From the NCBI GenBank assembly GCA_963555835.3, contig CAUVWZ020000001.1, positions 124,001 through 188,000 of the forward strand: DNA of 64,000 bases, in the 5' to 3' direction. Numbering within the stretch: position 1 is the stretch's first letter; every line of letters starts with the position of its first letter. Source of the stretch: JAPUME01 sp027294185 (lineage in GTDB: Bacteria > Acidobacteriota > Terriglobia > UBA7540 > JAPUME01). Shown here one piece after another: positions 17,409 to 26,382 of the stretch. The position numbers and the translations under genes are program-made. The notes under the pieces were generated by a model, which saw only the letters and a list, made by a program, of their open reading frames with translations, was not told the DNA's origin and made no database searches.

Positions 17409-19688
17409 TCAGTGGGCAGCCTTCTCCAACTCCGCGGCGGCTGATTCAATCAATTCGGCTTCATCCAACAGGATCTGTCCCACTCGAACCAGTTGCCGGT
17501 CGGCTTCCGCCCATTTTTTCAGCTCGATGCCTTCGCGCACACCGGGAATCGTCTTCACGCTGTAGCCGGTGTAGATGCCGGGCGCATAAATCATGTGCCG
17601 GAACCAATCTCGCCCGGGCAATCCTTCCGGGCTCGTCAACCTGCGTTCGCTCTCCATGAGTTTCGCATTCAAGCTCTGAAGAGAACCACTCGCCAGGGCG
17701 GAACCGCCGTCTTCCTGGGCCTCCGACAGCGCCTTGCGGTAACGTTCGGCGGCCCGTGTGAGCGCATCGACGCCGTTCGAAAGCGGAGCGAAGTTCAGGT
17801 GAGGAGGAACCTCTTCCATCGAGGGAGGAACGAACCGCTCCCGGGGGTCGACGGTGGCGCTGAAGACTCCCTCCTCGATCTGGCGGTTGCGCTCGCGGAT
17901 CTCCTCCTGCTTTTCTTTCAAGAGGTTCTTGAGCTCTTCGGTATACATGCGAATCGTGTCAGCCAGGTTGGTGAAGTCGAAGGGCAGCACTTCGGCATCC
18001 GCCAGGCGCATTACGGCGGTGCCGATGGTCTGTGCCAGCGCCCGACCGTAGACGAAATCGGTGTCTGAGAAATGTGTGTACCAGTAGAAATCGTCATAGA
18101 TCGAGTGATAAACACCGCCGCTATCGCCTTCTCCGCTGTAACCGAGATTCAACGAGGCAACGCCCAAATGGTGAACAAACACGGTGTAGTCGGAGCCGGA
18201 ACCGAGCGCGGCGATTCTCCAATCAGACCTGTTTCTTGCCTCCTCCCGCTGTTTCGGAGAGTCGGCCTGAGCAATCAGCCGCAACTGCTTCCGCTTCCAG
18301 ACGGAAAGCTGAGTTTCCGGGTCCACGATGTCGCGGGCGACTTCGTTGATGAATTTCTCGAGCGTGTGCGAGCCCGAAGCCATGAGATAGCCGCGCCGGT
18401 TCGAGTCGGAGTTGATATAGGCGACCCCCTTGCGGAGCAACTCCTCACGGTGCGCTTCGGCCCATTCGGTTGAGCCAATCAGTCCCTGCTCCTCGGCGTC
18501 CCAAGCACAATAGATGATGGTGCGTTTGGGCTTCCAACCCTGCTTGAGCAACTCCCCGAAAGCCCGCGCCTCTTCGAGCAGCGACCCCATGCCTGAGACC
18601 GGATCGGTTGCGCCGTTCACCCAGGCGTCGTGATGGTTGCCGCGCACGATCCACTCATCGGGGTATAGGGCGCCGGGAATGCGGAAAATGACGTTGTAGA
18701 TGGTCTTGATATCCCAGCTGGCTTTCACCTTCAGGTGTACTTTGGCGGGTCCCGGGCCGACGTGATAGGTGATCGGAAGTTTACCTCCCCACTCACGGGG
18801 GGCCACAGGCCCTTCGAGCGCGGCAAGCAGGGGCTGCGCCTCCGCATAGGAGATAGGCAGAACCGGGATTTTCGTCAGCGTTTTCGCTTCGCTAATGGGC
18901 AGCCGCTTCGCATCTTTCGTTGCACCCACGCCGGGAGTCAACGGGTCACCGGGGTAAAGCGGCATGTCCATCACACTGCCCCGTTGCACCCCATACGGTG
19001 GCCGGTAAGGGCCCTTGGGGAAGACATCTCCCCGGCCGTATCCGTCGTCGCGAGGATCGGAGAAAATCAGACACCCAACGGCGCCGTGCTCCGCCGCCAC
19101 CTTGGGTTTAATCCCCCGCCAGGAAACGCCGTAACGGGCGATGACGATGGCTCCTTCCACCGAAATCCCCAGCCGTTCCAACCGCTCGTAGTCTTCCGGG
19201 ACACCGTAGTTGACGTAAACAAGCGGCGCGGTCACATCCCCGTCCGCAGAGTAGGCGTTGTAGGTCGGCAACTGCTCATCTTGCTGGTTCGAAGTGGGAT
19301 CGACCTCGAAGGCCGGCTCCTGCAGCCTGGCGCGGAACCTGGTCGGCTCGATCAGTTCCACCACGCGCTCCTGCGGAGTCGGGAACAGCACGTCGAACGT
19401 CTCGATTTGCGCATCGAGTCCCCAGCTCTTGAACTGAGCCAGAATCCACTCGGCATTGTCCTTGTCGTAGGGCGATCCCAGATGATGCGGGCGCGCCGAA
19501 AGCCGCTTCATAGAAGCGCGCAGGTTGTCAGGATTGGGAATAGCTTGAAACTTTCCTTCCCACTCGCGCTCAATCCGAGCGGCGGCGTCCGAATACCCCC
19601 GCAGGGGTCGTGCCGGGTCGGTCTGGGCAGCGGAGGGGGCAATCACGAACAGAACGGCTAGAGGGACACCTGCGAAGCGACGCAACAT
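17409..19688 (-). CDS. Secreted M28 metallopeptidase, glutamate carboxypeptidase II type
   Basis: A 759-residue exported zinc peptidase. A signal peptide (VPLAVLFVIAPSAAQ) is followed by a PA domain inserted before the catalytic core, then the M28 core, then a transferrin-receptor-like dimerisation domain. The zinc and catalytic residues fit glutamate carboxypeptidase II: His352, Asp362, the Glu399-Glu400 pair (WDAEEQGLIGSTEW), an Asp near 428 (INSDS) and the His of VYHSIYDD. The spacing 352-362-399 equals that of the human enzyme. It probably trims C-terminal residues of peptides. GAGGAAGGA precedes the ATG at 19688. Confidence 0.95.
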   Translation of the reverse strand: MLRRFAGVPLAVLFVIAPSAAQTDPARPLRGYSDAAARIEREWEGKFQAIPNPDNLRASMKRLSARPHHLGSPYDKDNAEWILAQFKSWGLDAQIETFDVLFPTPQERVVELIEPTRFRARLQEPAFEVDPTSNQQDEQLPTYNAYSADGDVTAPLVYVNYGVPEDYERLERLGISVEGAIVIARYGVSWRGIKPKVAAEHGAVGCLIFSDPRDDGYGRGDVFPKGPYRPPYGVQRGSVMDMPLYPGDPLTPGVGATKDAKRLPISEAKTLTKIPVLPISYAEAQPLLAALEGPVAPREWGGKLPITYHVGPGPAKVHLKVKASWDIKTIYNVIFRIPGALYPDEWIVRGNHHDAWVNGATDPVSGMGSLLEEARAFGELLKQGWKPKRTIIYCAWDAEEQGLIGSTEWAEAHREELLRKGVAYINSDSNRRGYLMASGSHTLEKFINEVARDIVDPETQLSVWKRKQLRLIAQADSPKQREEARNRSDWRIAALGSGSDYTVFVHHLGVASLNLGYSGEGDSGGVYHSIYDDFYWYTHFSDTDFVYGRALAQTIGTAVMRLADAEVLPFDFTNLADTIRMYTEELKNLLKEKQEEIRERNRQIEEGVFSATVDPRERFVPPSMEEVPPHLNFAPLSNGVDALTRAAERYRKALSEAQEDGGSALASGSLQSLNAKLMESERRLTSPEGLPGRDWFRHMIYAPGIYTGYSVKTIPGVREGIELKKWAEADRQLVRVGQILLDEAELIESAAAELEKAAH

Positions 19689-19738
19689 TCCTTCCTCATT
19701 TCTATTTTTCGATGGGGGTAAGAATACAGATTCAATCT

Positions 19739-21004
19739 CTAAGCGTAAATACCGCGCTGCTGGATGGAATACGCAACACGGTCAACCGCCAGCATGTAAG
19801 CGGCCGCGCGGTAGTCCACCTTATGTTTTTCGGCAAATCGCATGACATGATCGAAGGCCGCAACCATTGTTTCTGTCAGACGCTCGACCACCATGCTTTC
19901 CGACCAGAAATACCCTTGCCGGTCCTGAACCCACTCGAAGTAGCTGGCGGTCACTCCCCCGGCATTCGCCACGATATCAGGAATCACGAGGATGCCGCGA
20001 TCGGAAAGAATCTTATCAGCAGGCGCCGTCGTGGGGCTGTTCGCGCCTTCACAGACGATCATGGATCGAATCCGGTCGGCATTCTTGCTTGTAATCTGAT
20101 TTTCGGTGGCGGCAGGCAACAGGATGTCGCATTCGAGCTCAAGAATCTCTTCTGATCGAGTCTGCTCCGAGTCCGGAAAACCCTGGACCGTCTTGTGCTT
20201 CTTGACGTATTCGAGCACCTTGGGAATATCCAGGCCCTCGGGGTTAAAGAGACCTCCGTGAACATCACTGAGGCCAACGACCTTGTAGCCGTTCAAGTGC
20301 ATCAGGCGGGCGGCGTTCGACCCTACGTTGCCGAATCCCTGAACTACGACACGAGTCCGATACCGGGCCAGTCCGAATCGCCGCAGCACGCGGTCGCAGA
20401 CCACCATGCAACCCCGTCCCGTTGCCTCGCGGCGCCCTCGTGACCCGCCCAGATTGAAAGGCTTCCCGGTCACGACGCCGGTAACCGTTTTTCTGGAATG
20501 CATGGAGTAGGTGTCCATCATCCATGCCATGACCTGCTCGTTGGTATTTATGTCGGGCGCGGGGACGTCGCGCTCCGGGCCGATAAAATCCAGAAGCTCC
20601 GCCGTATAACGCCTCGTAATCCGTTCCAGTTCGGTCCGGGAAAGCTGCGAAGGGTCACAGACCACACCTCCCTTCGCGCCCCCAAAGGGGATATTGGCCA
20701 CGGCGCACTTCCAGGTCATCTCAGCAGCGAGGCCTCTCATCTCTTCCAGGGTCACGTCGGGGGCAAATCGAACCCCGCCCTTGCTTGGACCCCGGGCAAT
20801 GCTGTGCTGCACGCGGTAGGCGTCGAAAACTCTTAGCTCCCCCGAGTCCATCACCACGGGAAGGTGCAGGATGATCTCCCGCTCCGGGGCGCGTAGATAG
20901 TTAGCGAGTCCCGGGTCCAGTTTGAGGTTTCGGGCAGCGACGTCATAGCGCAGCACCATCGCCTTATGAATATTCAGTTCGTCCGCCCAGCTATCGTCGG
21001 CCAT
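19739..21004 (-). CDS. gdhA: Glutamate dehydrogenase
   Basis: A 421-residue Glu/Leu/Phe/Val dehydrogenase. GPSKGGVRFAPDV and PFGGAKGGVVCDP carry the substrate and catalytic lysines, GPERDVPAPDINTN is the conserved Asp loop, and VVQGFGNVGSNAA is the NAD(P)-binding glycine motif. It interconverts glutamate with 2-oxoglutarate and ammonia. Length and motifs fit the roughly 420-residue hexameric GDH class; the coenzyme is not certain. The ATG at 21004 is preceded by GAAGGTGAT. Confidence 0.95.
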   Translation of the reverse strand: MADDSWADELNIHKAMVLRYDVAARNLKLDPGLANYLRAPEREIILHLPVVMDSGELRVFDAYRVQHSIARGPSKGGVRFAPDVTLEEMRGLAAEMTWKCAVANIPFGGAKGGVVCDPSQLSRTELERITRRYTAELLDFIGPERDVPAPDINTNEQVMAWMMDTYSMHSRKTVTGVVTGKPFNLGGSRGRREATGRGCMVVCDRVLRRFGLARYRTRVVVQGFGNVGSNAARLMHLNGYKVVGLSDVHGGLFNPEGLDIPKVLEYVKKHKTVQGFPDSEQTRSEEILELECDILLPAATENQITSKNADRIRSMIVCEGANSPTTAPADKILSDRGILVIPDIVANAGGVTASYFEWVQDRQGYFWSESMVVERLTETMVAAFDHVMRFAEKHKVDYRAAAYMLAVDRVAYSIQQRGIYA

Positions 21005-21131
21005 CCATCACCTTCGCTAAATTTCCGGCACTTCCGGGAGCCTCCCTTCCCGAAGCGCCATGGTAGAACCCGCGTGAAAGTATATCAAATGGGGTATTCG
21101 TACACACTGCTATTGCCAGGCTGGCCGGCAG

Positions 21132-21163
21132 ATCGATTGGTCGATTGATCGATTGATCGATTG
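21132..21163. repeat. Four tandem 8-bp repeats (ATCGATTG)
   Basis: Units ATCGATTG, GTCGATTG, ATCGATTG and ATCGATTG run without gaps in the space between gdhA and lpxC, about 20 bases after the lpxC stop. The same octamer is found three times in tandem at 31646-31669, and a degenerate form is at 59928-59963. Confidence 0.85.
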
Positions 21164-21185
21164 GAAACAGAATGAAGAAGCGGAC

Positions 21186-22073
21186 CTAGGCGGTGACCGC
21201 CTGAAGTACAGGGCGGAAATCCCGCGAGGTAACCAGACGGGTCAGGGATTTGTTCTTGAGCAGCTTTGAAACCAGAGCGAAATGCATCGCATGACCGGCG
21301 CGGTCCGCCACCACATGGCCCAGGACAGGATGTCCCACCAACGCCAGGTCACCGATCAAATCCAGGATCTTGTGCCGACAGAATTCGTCGGGGAAACGTA
21401 ATCCTTCCGGATTCATTACGCCCTCGGGAGTCAAAACCACCGCATTCTCAAGCGAACCGCCCTGTACCAGCCCGCTCTCGCGCAGCATTTCGGCTTCCTG
21501 GAGGAATCCAAATGTGCGCGCCGAGGCAATCGAGGTCCTGTAATCCTCCTGCTCCAGCTCAAAATCCATTTCCTGGACCCCGATCAGGGGGTGATCGAAT
21601 TCAATCCGGTAGGAGATTCGATAGCTGTCGGAAGGGTAGATCGCCACGCGGCGGTTGCCGTCCACGACTTCCACCGGCTTCAGCACTTGTAAGTAATGAC
21701 GGCGGCCTCGCTGTTTCCTGACTCCCGTCCGCTGGATGAGCCGGACAAACGGTAGCGCGCTGCCGTCACCGATGGGCGTTTCCAGTGAATCGATCTCGAC
21801 GAAAACATTGTCGACACCGCAACCGACCAGCGCTGAAAGCAGATGCTCTGTAGTCGAAATCAGGACTCCCTTTTTCATCAGGCTGGTCGCGTAGCTCACC
21901 CGCGTCACGTTGCGAGCCAAGGCCTCCACTCGGAACCCCTCCAGGTCCACGCGCCTGAAGACAATCCCCGTATTTGCAGGGGCAGGCAGCAGACGGATAT
22001 TTACGGCGACGCCGCTATGCAGGCCAATCCCCGAGAAACTCGCCGTGCCCGCCAGGGTGTACTGATAGTCCAT
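21186..22073 (-). CDS. lpxC: UDP-3-O-acyl-N-acetylglucosamine deacetylase
   Basis: A 295-residue LpxC, the committed step of lipid A synthesis. The zinc ligands are visible: His77 (STTEHLLSAL) and the His/Asp of FCRHKILDLIGDLAL. ETPIGDGSALPF and GHAMHFALVSKLL also match the family, and the last His is the general acid/base. Its presence indicates an LPS-bearing outer membrane. The start is ATG at 22073. The open frame extends 22 codons further, but that part has no LpxC similarity and GAGGAG lies 11 bases before this ATG. It is divergent from polA. Confidence 0.96.
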   Translation of the reverse strand: MDYQYTLAGTASFSGIGLHSGVAVNIRLLPAPANTGIVFRRVDLEGFRVEALARNVTRVSYATSLMKKGVLISTTEHLLSALVGCGVDNVFVEIDSLETPIGDGSALPFVRLIQRTGVRKQRGRRHYLQVLKPVEVVDGNRRVAIYPSDSYRISYRIEFDHPLIGVQEMDFELEQEDYRTSIASARTFGFLQEAEMLRESGLVQGGSLENAVVLTPEGVMNPEGLRFPDEFCRHKILDLIGDLALVGHPVLGHVVADRAGHAMHFALVSKLLKNKSLTRLVTSRDFRPVLQAVTA

Positions 22074-22404
22074 TAATCCATAAACTCCTCTGCCTCTGCA
22101 CTTAGATAGTATGCACCTCAAATACCAAAGTAGTAACAATGTATGTTGTTGGGGTTGAATGATTTATTTCAATAGAAATGTAGACTTGAATCGCCACTGT
22201 TGCATTTATGCGACAGTGTGTGCCTTATCTGCACGTTCCTCCACCCCGCTGCCCGGAGTTGCGACTTTGCAGGGAAGTCGAATCTCGAACCCGAATCGCA
22301 ATCGAGTTGACGTTTTCCCGACGGGCGCCGGCGCTCCAGCCCTCTGGCACGAAGGTCGGAAAACCTGTAATCTAGGAGTTCACACTCAAGAAGGCAGGCT
22401 AAAA
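22074..22404. other. Divergent lpxC-polA intergenic region
   Basis: A stretch of 331 bases that should hold both promoters. The left half is AT-rich. An imperfect inverted repeat at 22195-22218 has arms CACTGT/ACAGTG plus GCA/TGC around TTTA and could be an operator or a leader hairpin of polA. I cannot assign promoters with confidence. Confidence 0.5.
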
Positions 22405-25050
22405 GTGTCCTCACGACTGTTCCTGATCGATGCCATGTCGCTGGTCTTCCGGGCTTTCCATGCGCCCATGCAGATGGAGCTGGTCTCGCCCAAGGGGATT
22501 CCCACCAAGGCCGTCTACATCTTTGTAAGAACGCTCAGGAAGCTTCTTAAATCCTACCCCTCCGACCACGTGGCCGTGGCTTTCGACACTCCGGCCCCTA
22601 CGTTTCGCGACAAGCTTTTCGAGGAATACAAAGCCAACCGGCCGGAGTTCCCGCCCGAACTCGAACCTCAACTCCCTTACGTACGGAAATTCTGCCAGGC
22701 GCATCACCTGCCGGTGATCGAAAAGGAAGGCTTCGAGGCAGACGACATTCTGGGCACCCTTGCCGCCGCCGCGGGCAGACAGAAAATGGAGGTCATCATC
22801 GTCTCCGGGGACGAGGACCTGTTTCAGTTGGTGACTGACCGCGTGCGAATCCTCAAGCCCTCGCGGGGAGAAGAGATTCTTTGTGACGAAGCCAAGGTGG
22901 TGGAAATCATGGGTGTAAAGCCCTCCCAGGTCGTCGACTGGCTGGCCTTGTGCGGCGATCCGAGCGACAACATCCCCGGCGCACGTCCCTTCCCCGGCCA
23001 GGAGCCGCCCAATCCCGGCGGCAAGAAGATCAGTTATATCGGTCCCAAAGGCGCCACCGAATTGATGCAAACCTACGGCACCCTGGAAGCCGTGCTGGCA
23101 AACGGGGACAAGGTCAAACGGGCGAGCTACCGCAACGCTCTGGTCAACTACAAGAAAGAAGCTTTGCTCAGCCGAAAGCTCGCCCAAATCAAAACCAACA
23201 TGAAGCTGGGTTTGACAATCGAAGACCTGCGCAGCCGCCCGCCTGATCTCGCGGAACTCAGCAAGCTCTCCCGCGAGCTCGGTTTCGGCTCCCTGGTGCG
23301 GGAACTGGTGGAGGAGGCATCACGGGCAACTCCTGCGGAAGTTCAACAGAAGGAGTCCGCGGCAACCGGCGCCACTGAGGTCGCAGCGTGGCTCGCTTCC
23401 CTTCCCGCCGCGCACTCCGTGGCCCTCTGCTTTCGGATTGAGGAAGAAGGCATTTCGGCAACGTTAACCGGATTGGGTTTTCATTGTGGCTCAAAAGGTT
23501 CCCGGTGGGTTGAGCTGAGAGGCGAAAAGGCAGGCGAACTCAAGCAATGCAAGAAATTCCTCGAAGAGGAGAAACGAAACAAATCCGTTCACAACGAAAA
23601 GCGTTTGCGCCTGTTTTTGAGGCGAGCAGGGATCGAGCTTGCCGGAGTCGTCCACGACCCGATGCTCTACTCCTACCTCCTGGAGCCGCTCACCTCCGGC
23701 CACGGCTTTGAGGACGTGGTTCCCCGTCGCCTGCTCCAGCCGGTTCCGCCCGATTTGGCTGCGCAGGCGAAGCTCGTCTCTCGCCTGGCTCGCGACCTCT
23801 CCCAAGAGGTCAAAAGCCGGGGGCTGGAACCTCTCTACCAGGAAATCGAATTACCACTCTCTACGGTTCTGGCGGAGGTCGAAGCGCTGGGGGTTCGCAT
23901 CGACCCGAAGATATTGGCGCGAATGTCGGTGGAATTCGACCGTGAACTGAGAGAACTGACCGAAACCATTTACGATCTCTCCGGCACGGCATTCGACATC
24001 GACTCTCCCAAACAACTGGGCGAAGTGCTGTTCGGAAAGCTGAACCTGCCGGGCGGGAGGCGATTAAAAAAGAGTGGACAGTACGCAACTGATGCCTCCG
24101 TGCTCGAAGCACTCAGCGAAAAACACGAATTGCCTCGCCGTGTGATCGAGTACCGCACCCGCGCCAAGCTGAAATCCACCTACATCGACGCCCTGCCGAA
24201 GTACATCCATCCGGAGACGGGCCGCGTGCACACCAGCTTCCGCCAGACCGTGGCCCGTACCGGGCGGCTCTCTTCGGTAAATCCCAATCTGCAAAACATT
24301 CCCATCGGGGACGACTACGGCCAGCGTATCCGTTCCGCCTTCGTTTCGGAAAAGGGATTCCTGATTCTCTCCGCCGACTATTCACAGATCGAGCTTCGCG
24401 TTCTCGCCCACCTATCTGAGGACCCGCTGCTCCTCGAAGCCTTTCGCCGCGACGAGGACATTCACTCTCTCACCGCGCAGGAGATCTTCGGCGTGCTTCC
24501 GGGGCTTCAAACCCACGAGCATCGCCGCATGGCCAAGGCGATCAACTACGGGGTGATCTACGGGCTAAGTTCCTTTGGATTGGCACAACGGACCGGCACC
24601 TCCCGGGGCGAGGCCCAGCAGTATATCGACGAATATTTTCGCCGCTACAGCAGTGTTAAGAAATATCTGGACTCTCAGGTCGAGGAGGCCCGAAAAACGG
24701 GTCAGGTGCGGACCCTGCTCGGGCGTCTGCGACCCATCCCGGAAATCAACAGCAAAGACATTGCAATGCGTCGACGGGCGGAGCGCGAGGCGCTGAACAC
24801 GCCGCTCCAGGGCTCCGCCGCCGACCTGATGAAGCTGGCCATGGTCCGCCTCCAGCGCCGGCTCAAGGATTCAAAAGTGCGTTCCCGAATGATCCTCACC
24901 GTGCACGATGAACTTGTCTTCGAGCTCGCCCGAGAAGAACAGAAGAGCACACCACCCATAATAAAAGCTGAGATGGAGGGCGCCTACGCTCTCCGCGTTC
25001 CGCTCAAAGTGGATATGGGAGTGGGACCAAACTGGAAAGAGGCGAAATAG
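22405..25050 (+). CDS. polA: DNA polymerase I
   Basis: About 881 residues: 5'-nuclease domain (1-300), degenerate 3'-5' exonuclease domain (about 310-480) and family A polymerase domain (about 500-881). Motif A is DYSQIELRV with Asp658, motif B RRMAKAINYGVIYG (about 706-719), and motif C TVHDELVF with Asp835. The exonuclease domain lacks the first DxE metal motif, so proofreading is probably lost, as in Taq polymerase. The helix-hairpin-helix region of the nuclease has an extra stretch of about 19 residues between GDPSDNIPG and IGPKGA. The start is GTG at 22405, with GCAGG 6 bases upstream. An ATG at 22434 would cut the first beta strand. Confidence 0.95.
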   Translation: MSSRLFLIDAMSLVFRAFHAPMQMELVSPKGIPTKAVYIFVRTLRKLLKSYPSDHVAVAFDTPAPTFRDKLFEEYKANRPEFPPELEPQLPYVRKFCQAHHLPVIEKEGFEADDILGTLAAAAGRQKMEVIIVSGDEDLFQLVTDRVRILKPSRGEEILCDEAKVVEIMGVKPSQVVDWLALCGDPSDNIPGARPFPGQEPPNPGGKKISYIGPKGATELMQTYGTLEAVLANGDKVKRASYRNALVNYKKEALLSRKLAQIKTNMKLGLTIEDLRSRPPDLAELSKLSRELGFGSLVRELVEEASRATPAEVQQKESAATGATEVAAWLASLPAAHSVALCFRIEEEGISATLTGLGFHCGSKGSRWVELRGEKAGELKQCKKFLEEEKRNKSVHNEKRLRLFLRRAGIELAGVVHDPMLYSYLLEPLTSGHGFEDVVPRRLLQPVPPDLAAQAKLVSRLARDLSQEVKSRGLEPLYQEIELPLSTVLAEVEALGVRIDPKILARMSVEFDRELRELTETIYDLSGTAFDIDSPKQLGEVLFGKLNLPGGRRLKKSGQYATDASVLEALSEKHELPRRVIEYRTRAKLKSTYIDALPKYIHPETGRVHTSFRQTVARTGRLSSVNPNLQNIPIGDDYGQRIRSAFVSEKGFLILSADYSQIELRVLAHLSEDPLLLEAFRRDEDIHSLTAQEIFGVLPGLQTHEHRRMAKAINYGVIYGLSSFGLAQRTGTSRGEAQQYIDEYFRRYSSVKKYLDSQVEEARKTGQVRTLLGRLRPIPEINSKDIAMRRRAEREALNTPLQGSAADLMKLAMVRLQRRLKDSKVRSRMILTVHDELVFELAREEQKSTPPIIKAEMEGAYALRVPLKVDMGVGPNWKEAK

Positions 25051-25070
25051 CCGCGAACACGCGGGCCGGC

Positions 25071-26249
25071 TTATTCGTAGGCGGGGATTCCGGTAATCTT
25101 CTGGCCCAAAATCAGCGTGTGGATATTGTGGGTGCCTTCGTAGGTGGCGACGGATTCAAGATTCGCCATGTGGCGGAAAACTGAGTAGTCTGAGGTAATG
25201 CCGTTCGCTCCCAGCAGGTCTCTCGCCGCGCGCGCCACCTGCAAGGCCATGCGGGTGTTGTTCCGTTTCAACAGGGACGCGTGTGCCGAATCGAGTCTTC
25301 CCTCATCCTTCAGCCGTCCCACGTGCAGAGCCAGGAGTTGTCCCTTGCTGATTTCCGTGACCATCTCGACCAGTTGCTCCTGCACCAGTTGATGCCCGGC
25401 GATGGGTTTGTTACCGAACTGCTTGCGCGCTTTGGTAAACTCCAATGCCTCGTGGTAGCAGGCCATCGCGGCCCCCAGCGTGCCCCATCCGATGCCGTAG
25501 CGCCCTTGCGTCAGGCAGCTCAAGGGCCCCTTCATCCCCTCCGCTTTGGGGAGCATATTCGCCGCCGGGACCCGAACCTCACCCAGAGAGAGGCTCGAAG
25601 AAACCGAAGCTCGCAGCGAATGTTTCCCGTGAATATCCTGCGCCACAAACCCCGGCGTTCCCTTCTCCACCAGGAAGCCCCGCACGACGCCATTTGCCTC
25701 GCCCAACCGCGCCCAAATGAGGGCCACTTCCGCGATGCTGCCGGAGGTAATCCAGGTCTTCTCCCCGTTCAGAACGTAAAAGTCGCCGTCCTTGACAGCG
25801 CGCGTCCGCATGCCGGCGGGGTTGGAGCCGAAGTCGGGCTCGGTCAGGCCGAAACAACCGATCGCCTCGCCGGAACTCAATCGGGGCAGCCAGCGTTTTT
25901 TCTGTTCCTCAGACCCGTAGGTTGATATCGGGTAGATTACCAGCGCCGACTGCACGGAGACAAAACTCCGCAAGCCGCTGTCGCCCCGCTCGAGTTCCTG
26001 CATCACCAGTCCGTACTGGACGCTGTTCATGCCCGAGCCGCCGTAACCACTGAGACCCGCTCCCAGGAATCCCAGCTCCGCCATCGGCTTGACCAAGTGC
26101 AGAGGGAATTTACCCTCTCGGTTCCACTCCTCAATGGACGGATTTACCTGCTCGTCCACAAAGCGGCGCACCGTCTGGCGGACGAGTTTCTCTTCATCAC
26201 TGAGAAAGGAGTCGATATTGAGAAAGTCCACACCTTGATAGGAAGACAT
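25071..26249 (-). CDS. Acyl-CoA dehydrogenase, glutaryl-CoA dehydrogenase-like
   Basis: A 392-residue FAD-dependent acyl-CoA dehydrogenase. The catalytic base is Glu371 in TYEGTHNIH, and FGLTEPDFGSNP and WITSGSIAEVALIWAR are the flavin-binding stretches. YEGTHxIHTLILG near the C-terminus is typical of the glutaryl-CoA dehydrogenase branch (lysine/tryptophan/aromatic breakdown), but other short-chain substrates are possible. GGAGGAGACCCG precedes the ATG at 26249. It converges with polA 20 bases away. Confidence 0.93.
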   Translation of the reverse strand: MSSYQGVDFLNIDSFLSDEEKLVRQTVRRFVDEQVNPSIEEWNREGKFPLHLVKPMAELGFLGAGLSGYGGSGMNSVQYGLVMQELERGDSGLRSFVSVQSALVIYPISTYGSEEQKKRWLPRLSSGEAIGCFGLTEPDFGSNPAGMRTRAVKDGDFYVLNGEKTWITSGSIAEVALIWARLGEANGVVRGFLVEKGTPGFVAQDIHGKHSLRASVSSSLSLGEVRVPAANMLPKAEGMKGPLSCLTQGRYGIGWGTLGAAMACYHEALEFTKARKQFGNKPIAGHQLVQEQLVEMVTEISKGQLLALHVGRLKDEGRLDSAHASLLKRNNTRMALQVARAARDLLGANGITSDYSVFRHMANLESVATYEGTHNIHTLILGQKITGIPAYE

Positions 26250-26382
26250 CGGGTCTCCTCCTTGGGAGGTCAGGTGGCCTCAGCCAAAGAAAGGTAATCA
26301 ATCACGTGGGCCAGTGGTGAATCAACACAGAGGGTCAGATCTGAAACCTGAGTGAAGCGACCGGAATCGATCAAAACATTTG

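Noticed and set aside
21132..21163. Octamer array considered as a CRISPR array
   Set aside because: Units are 8 bp without spacers and no cas genes are present.
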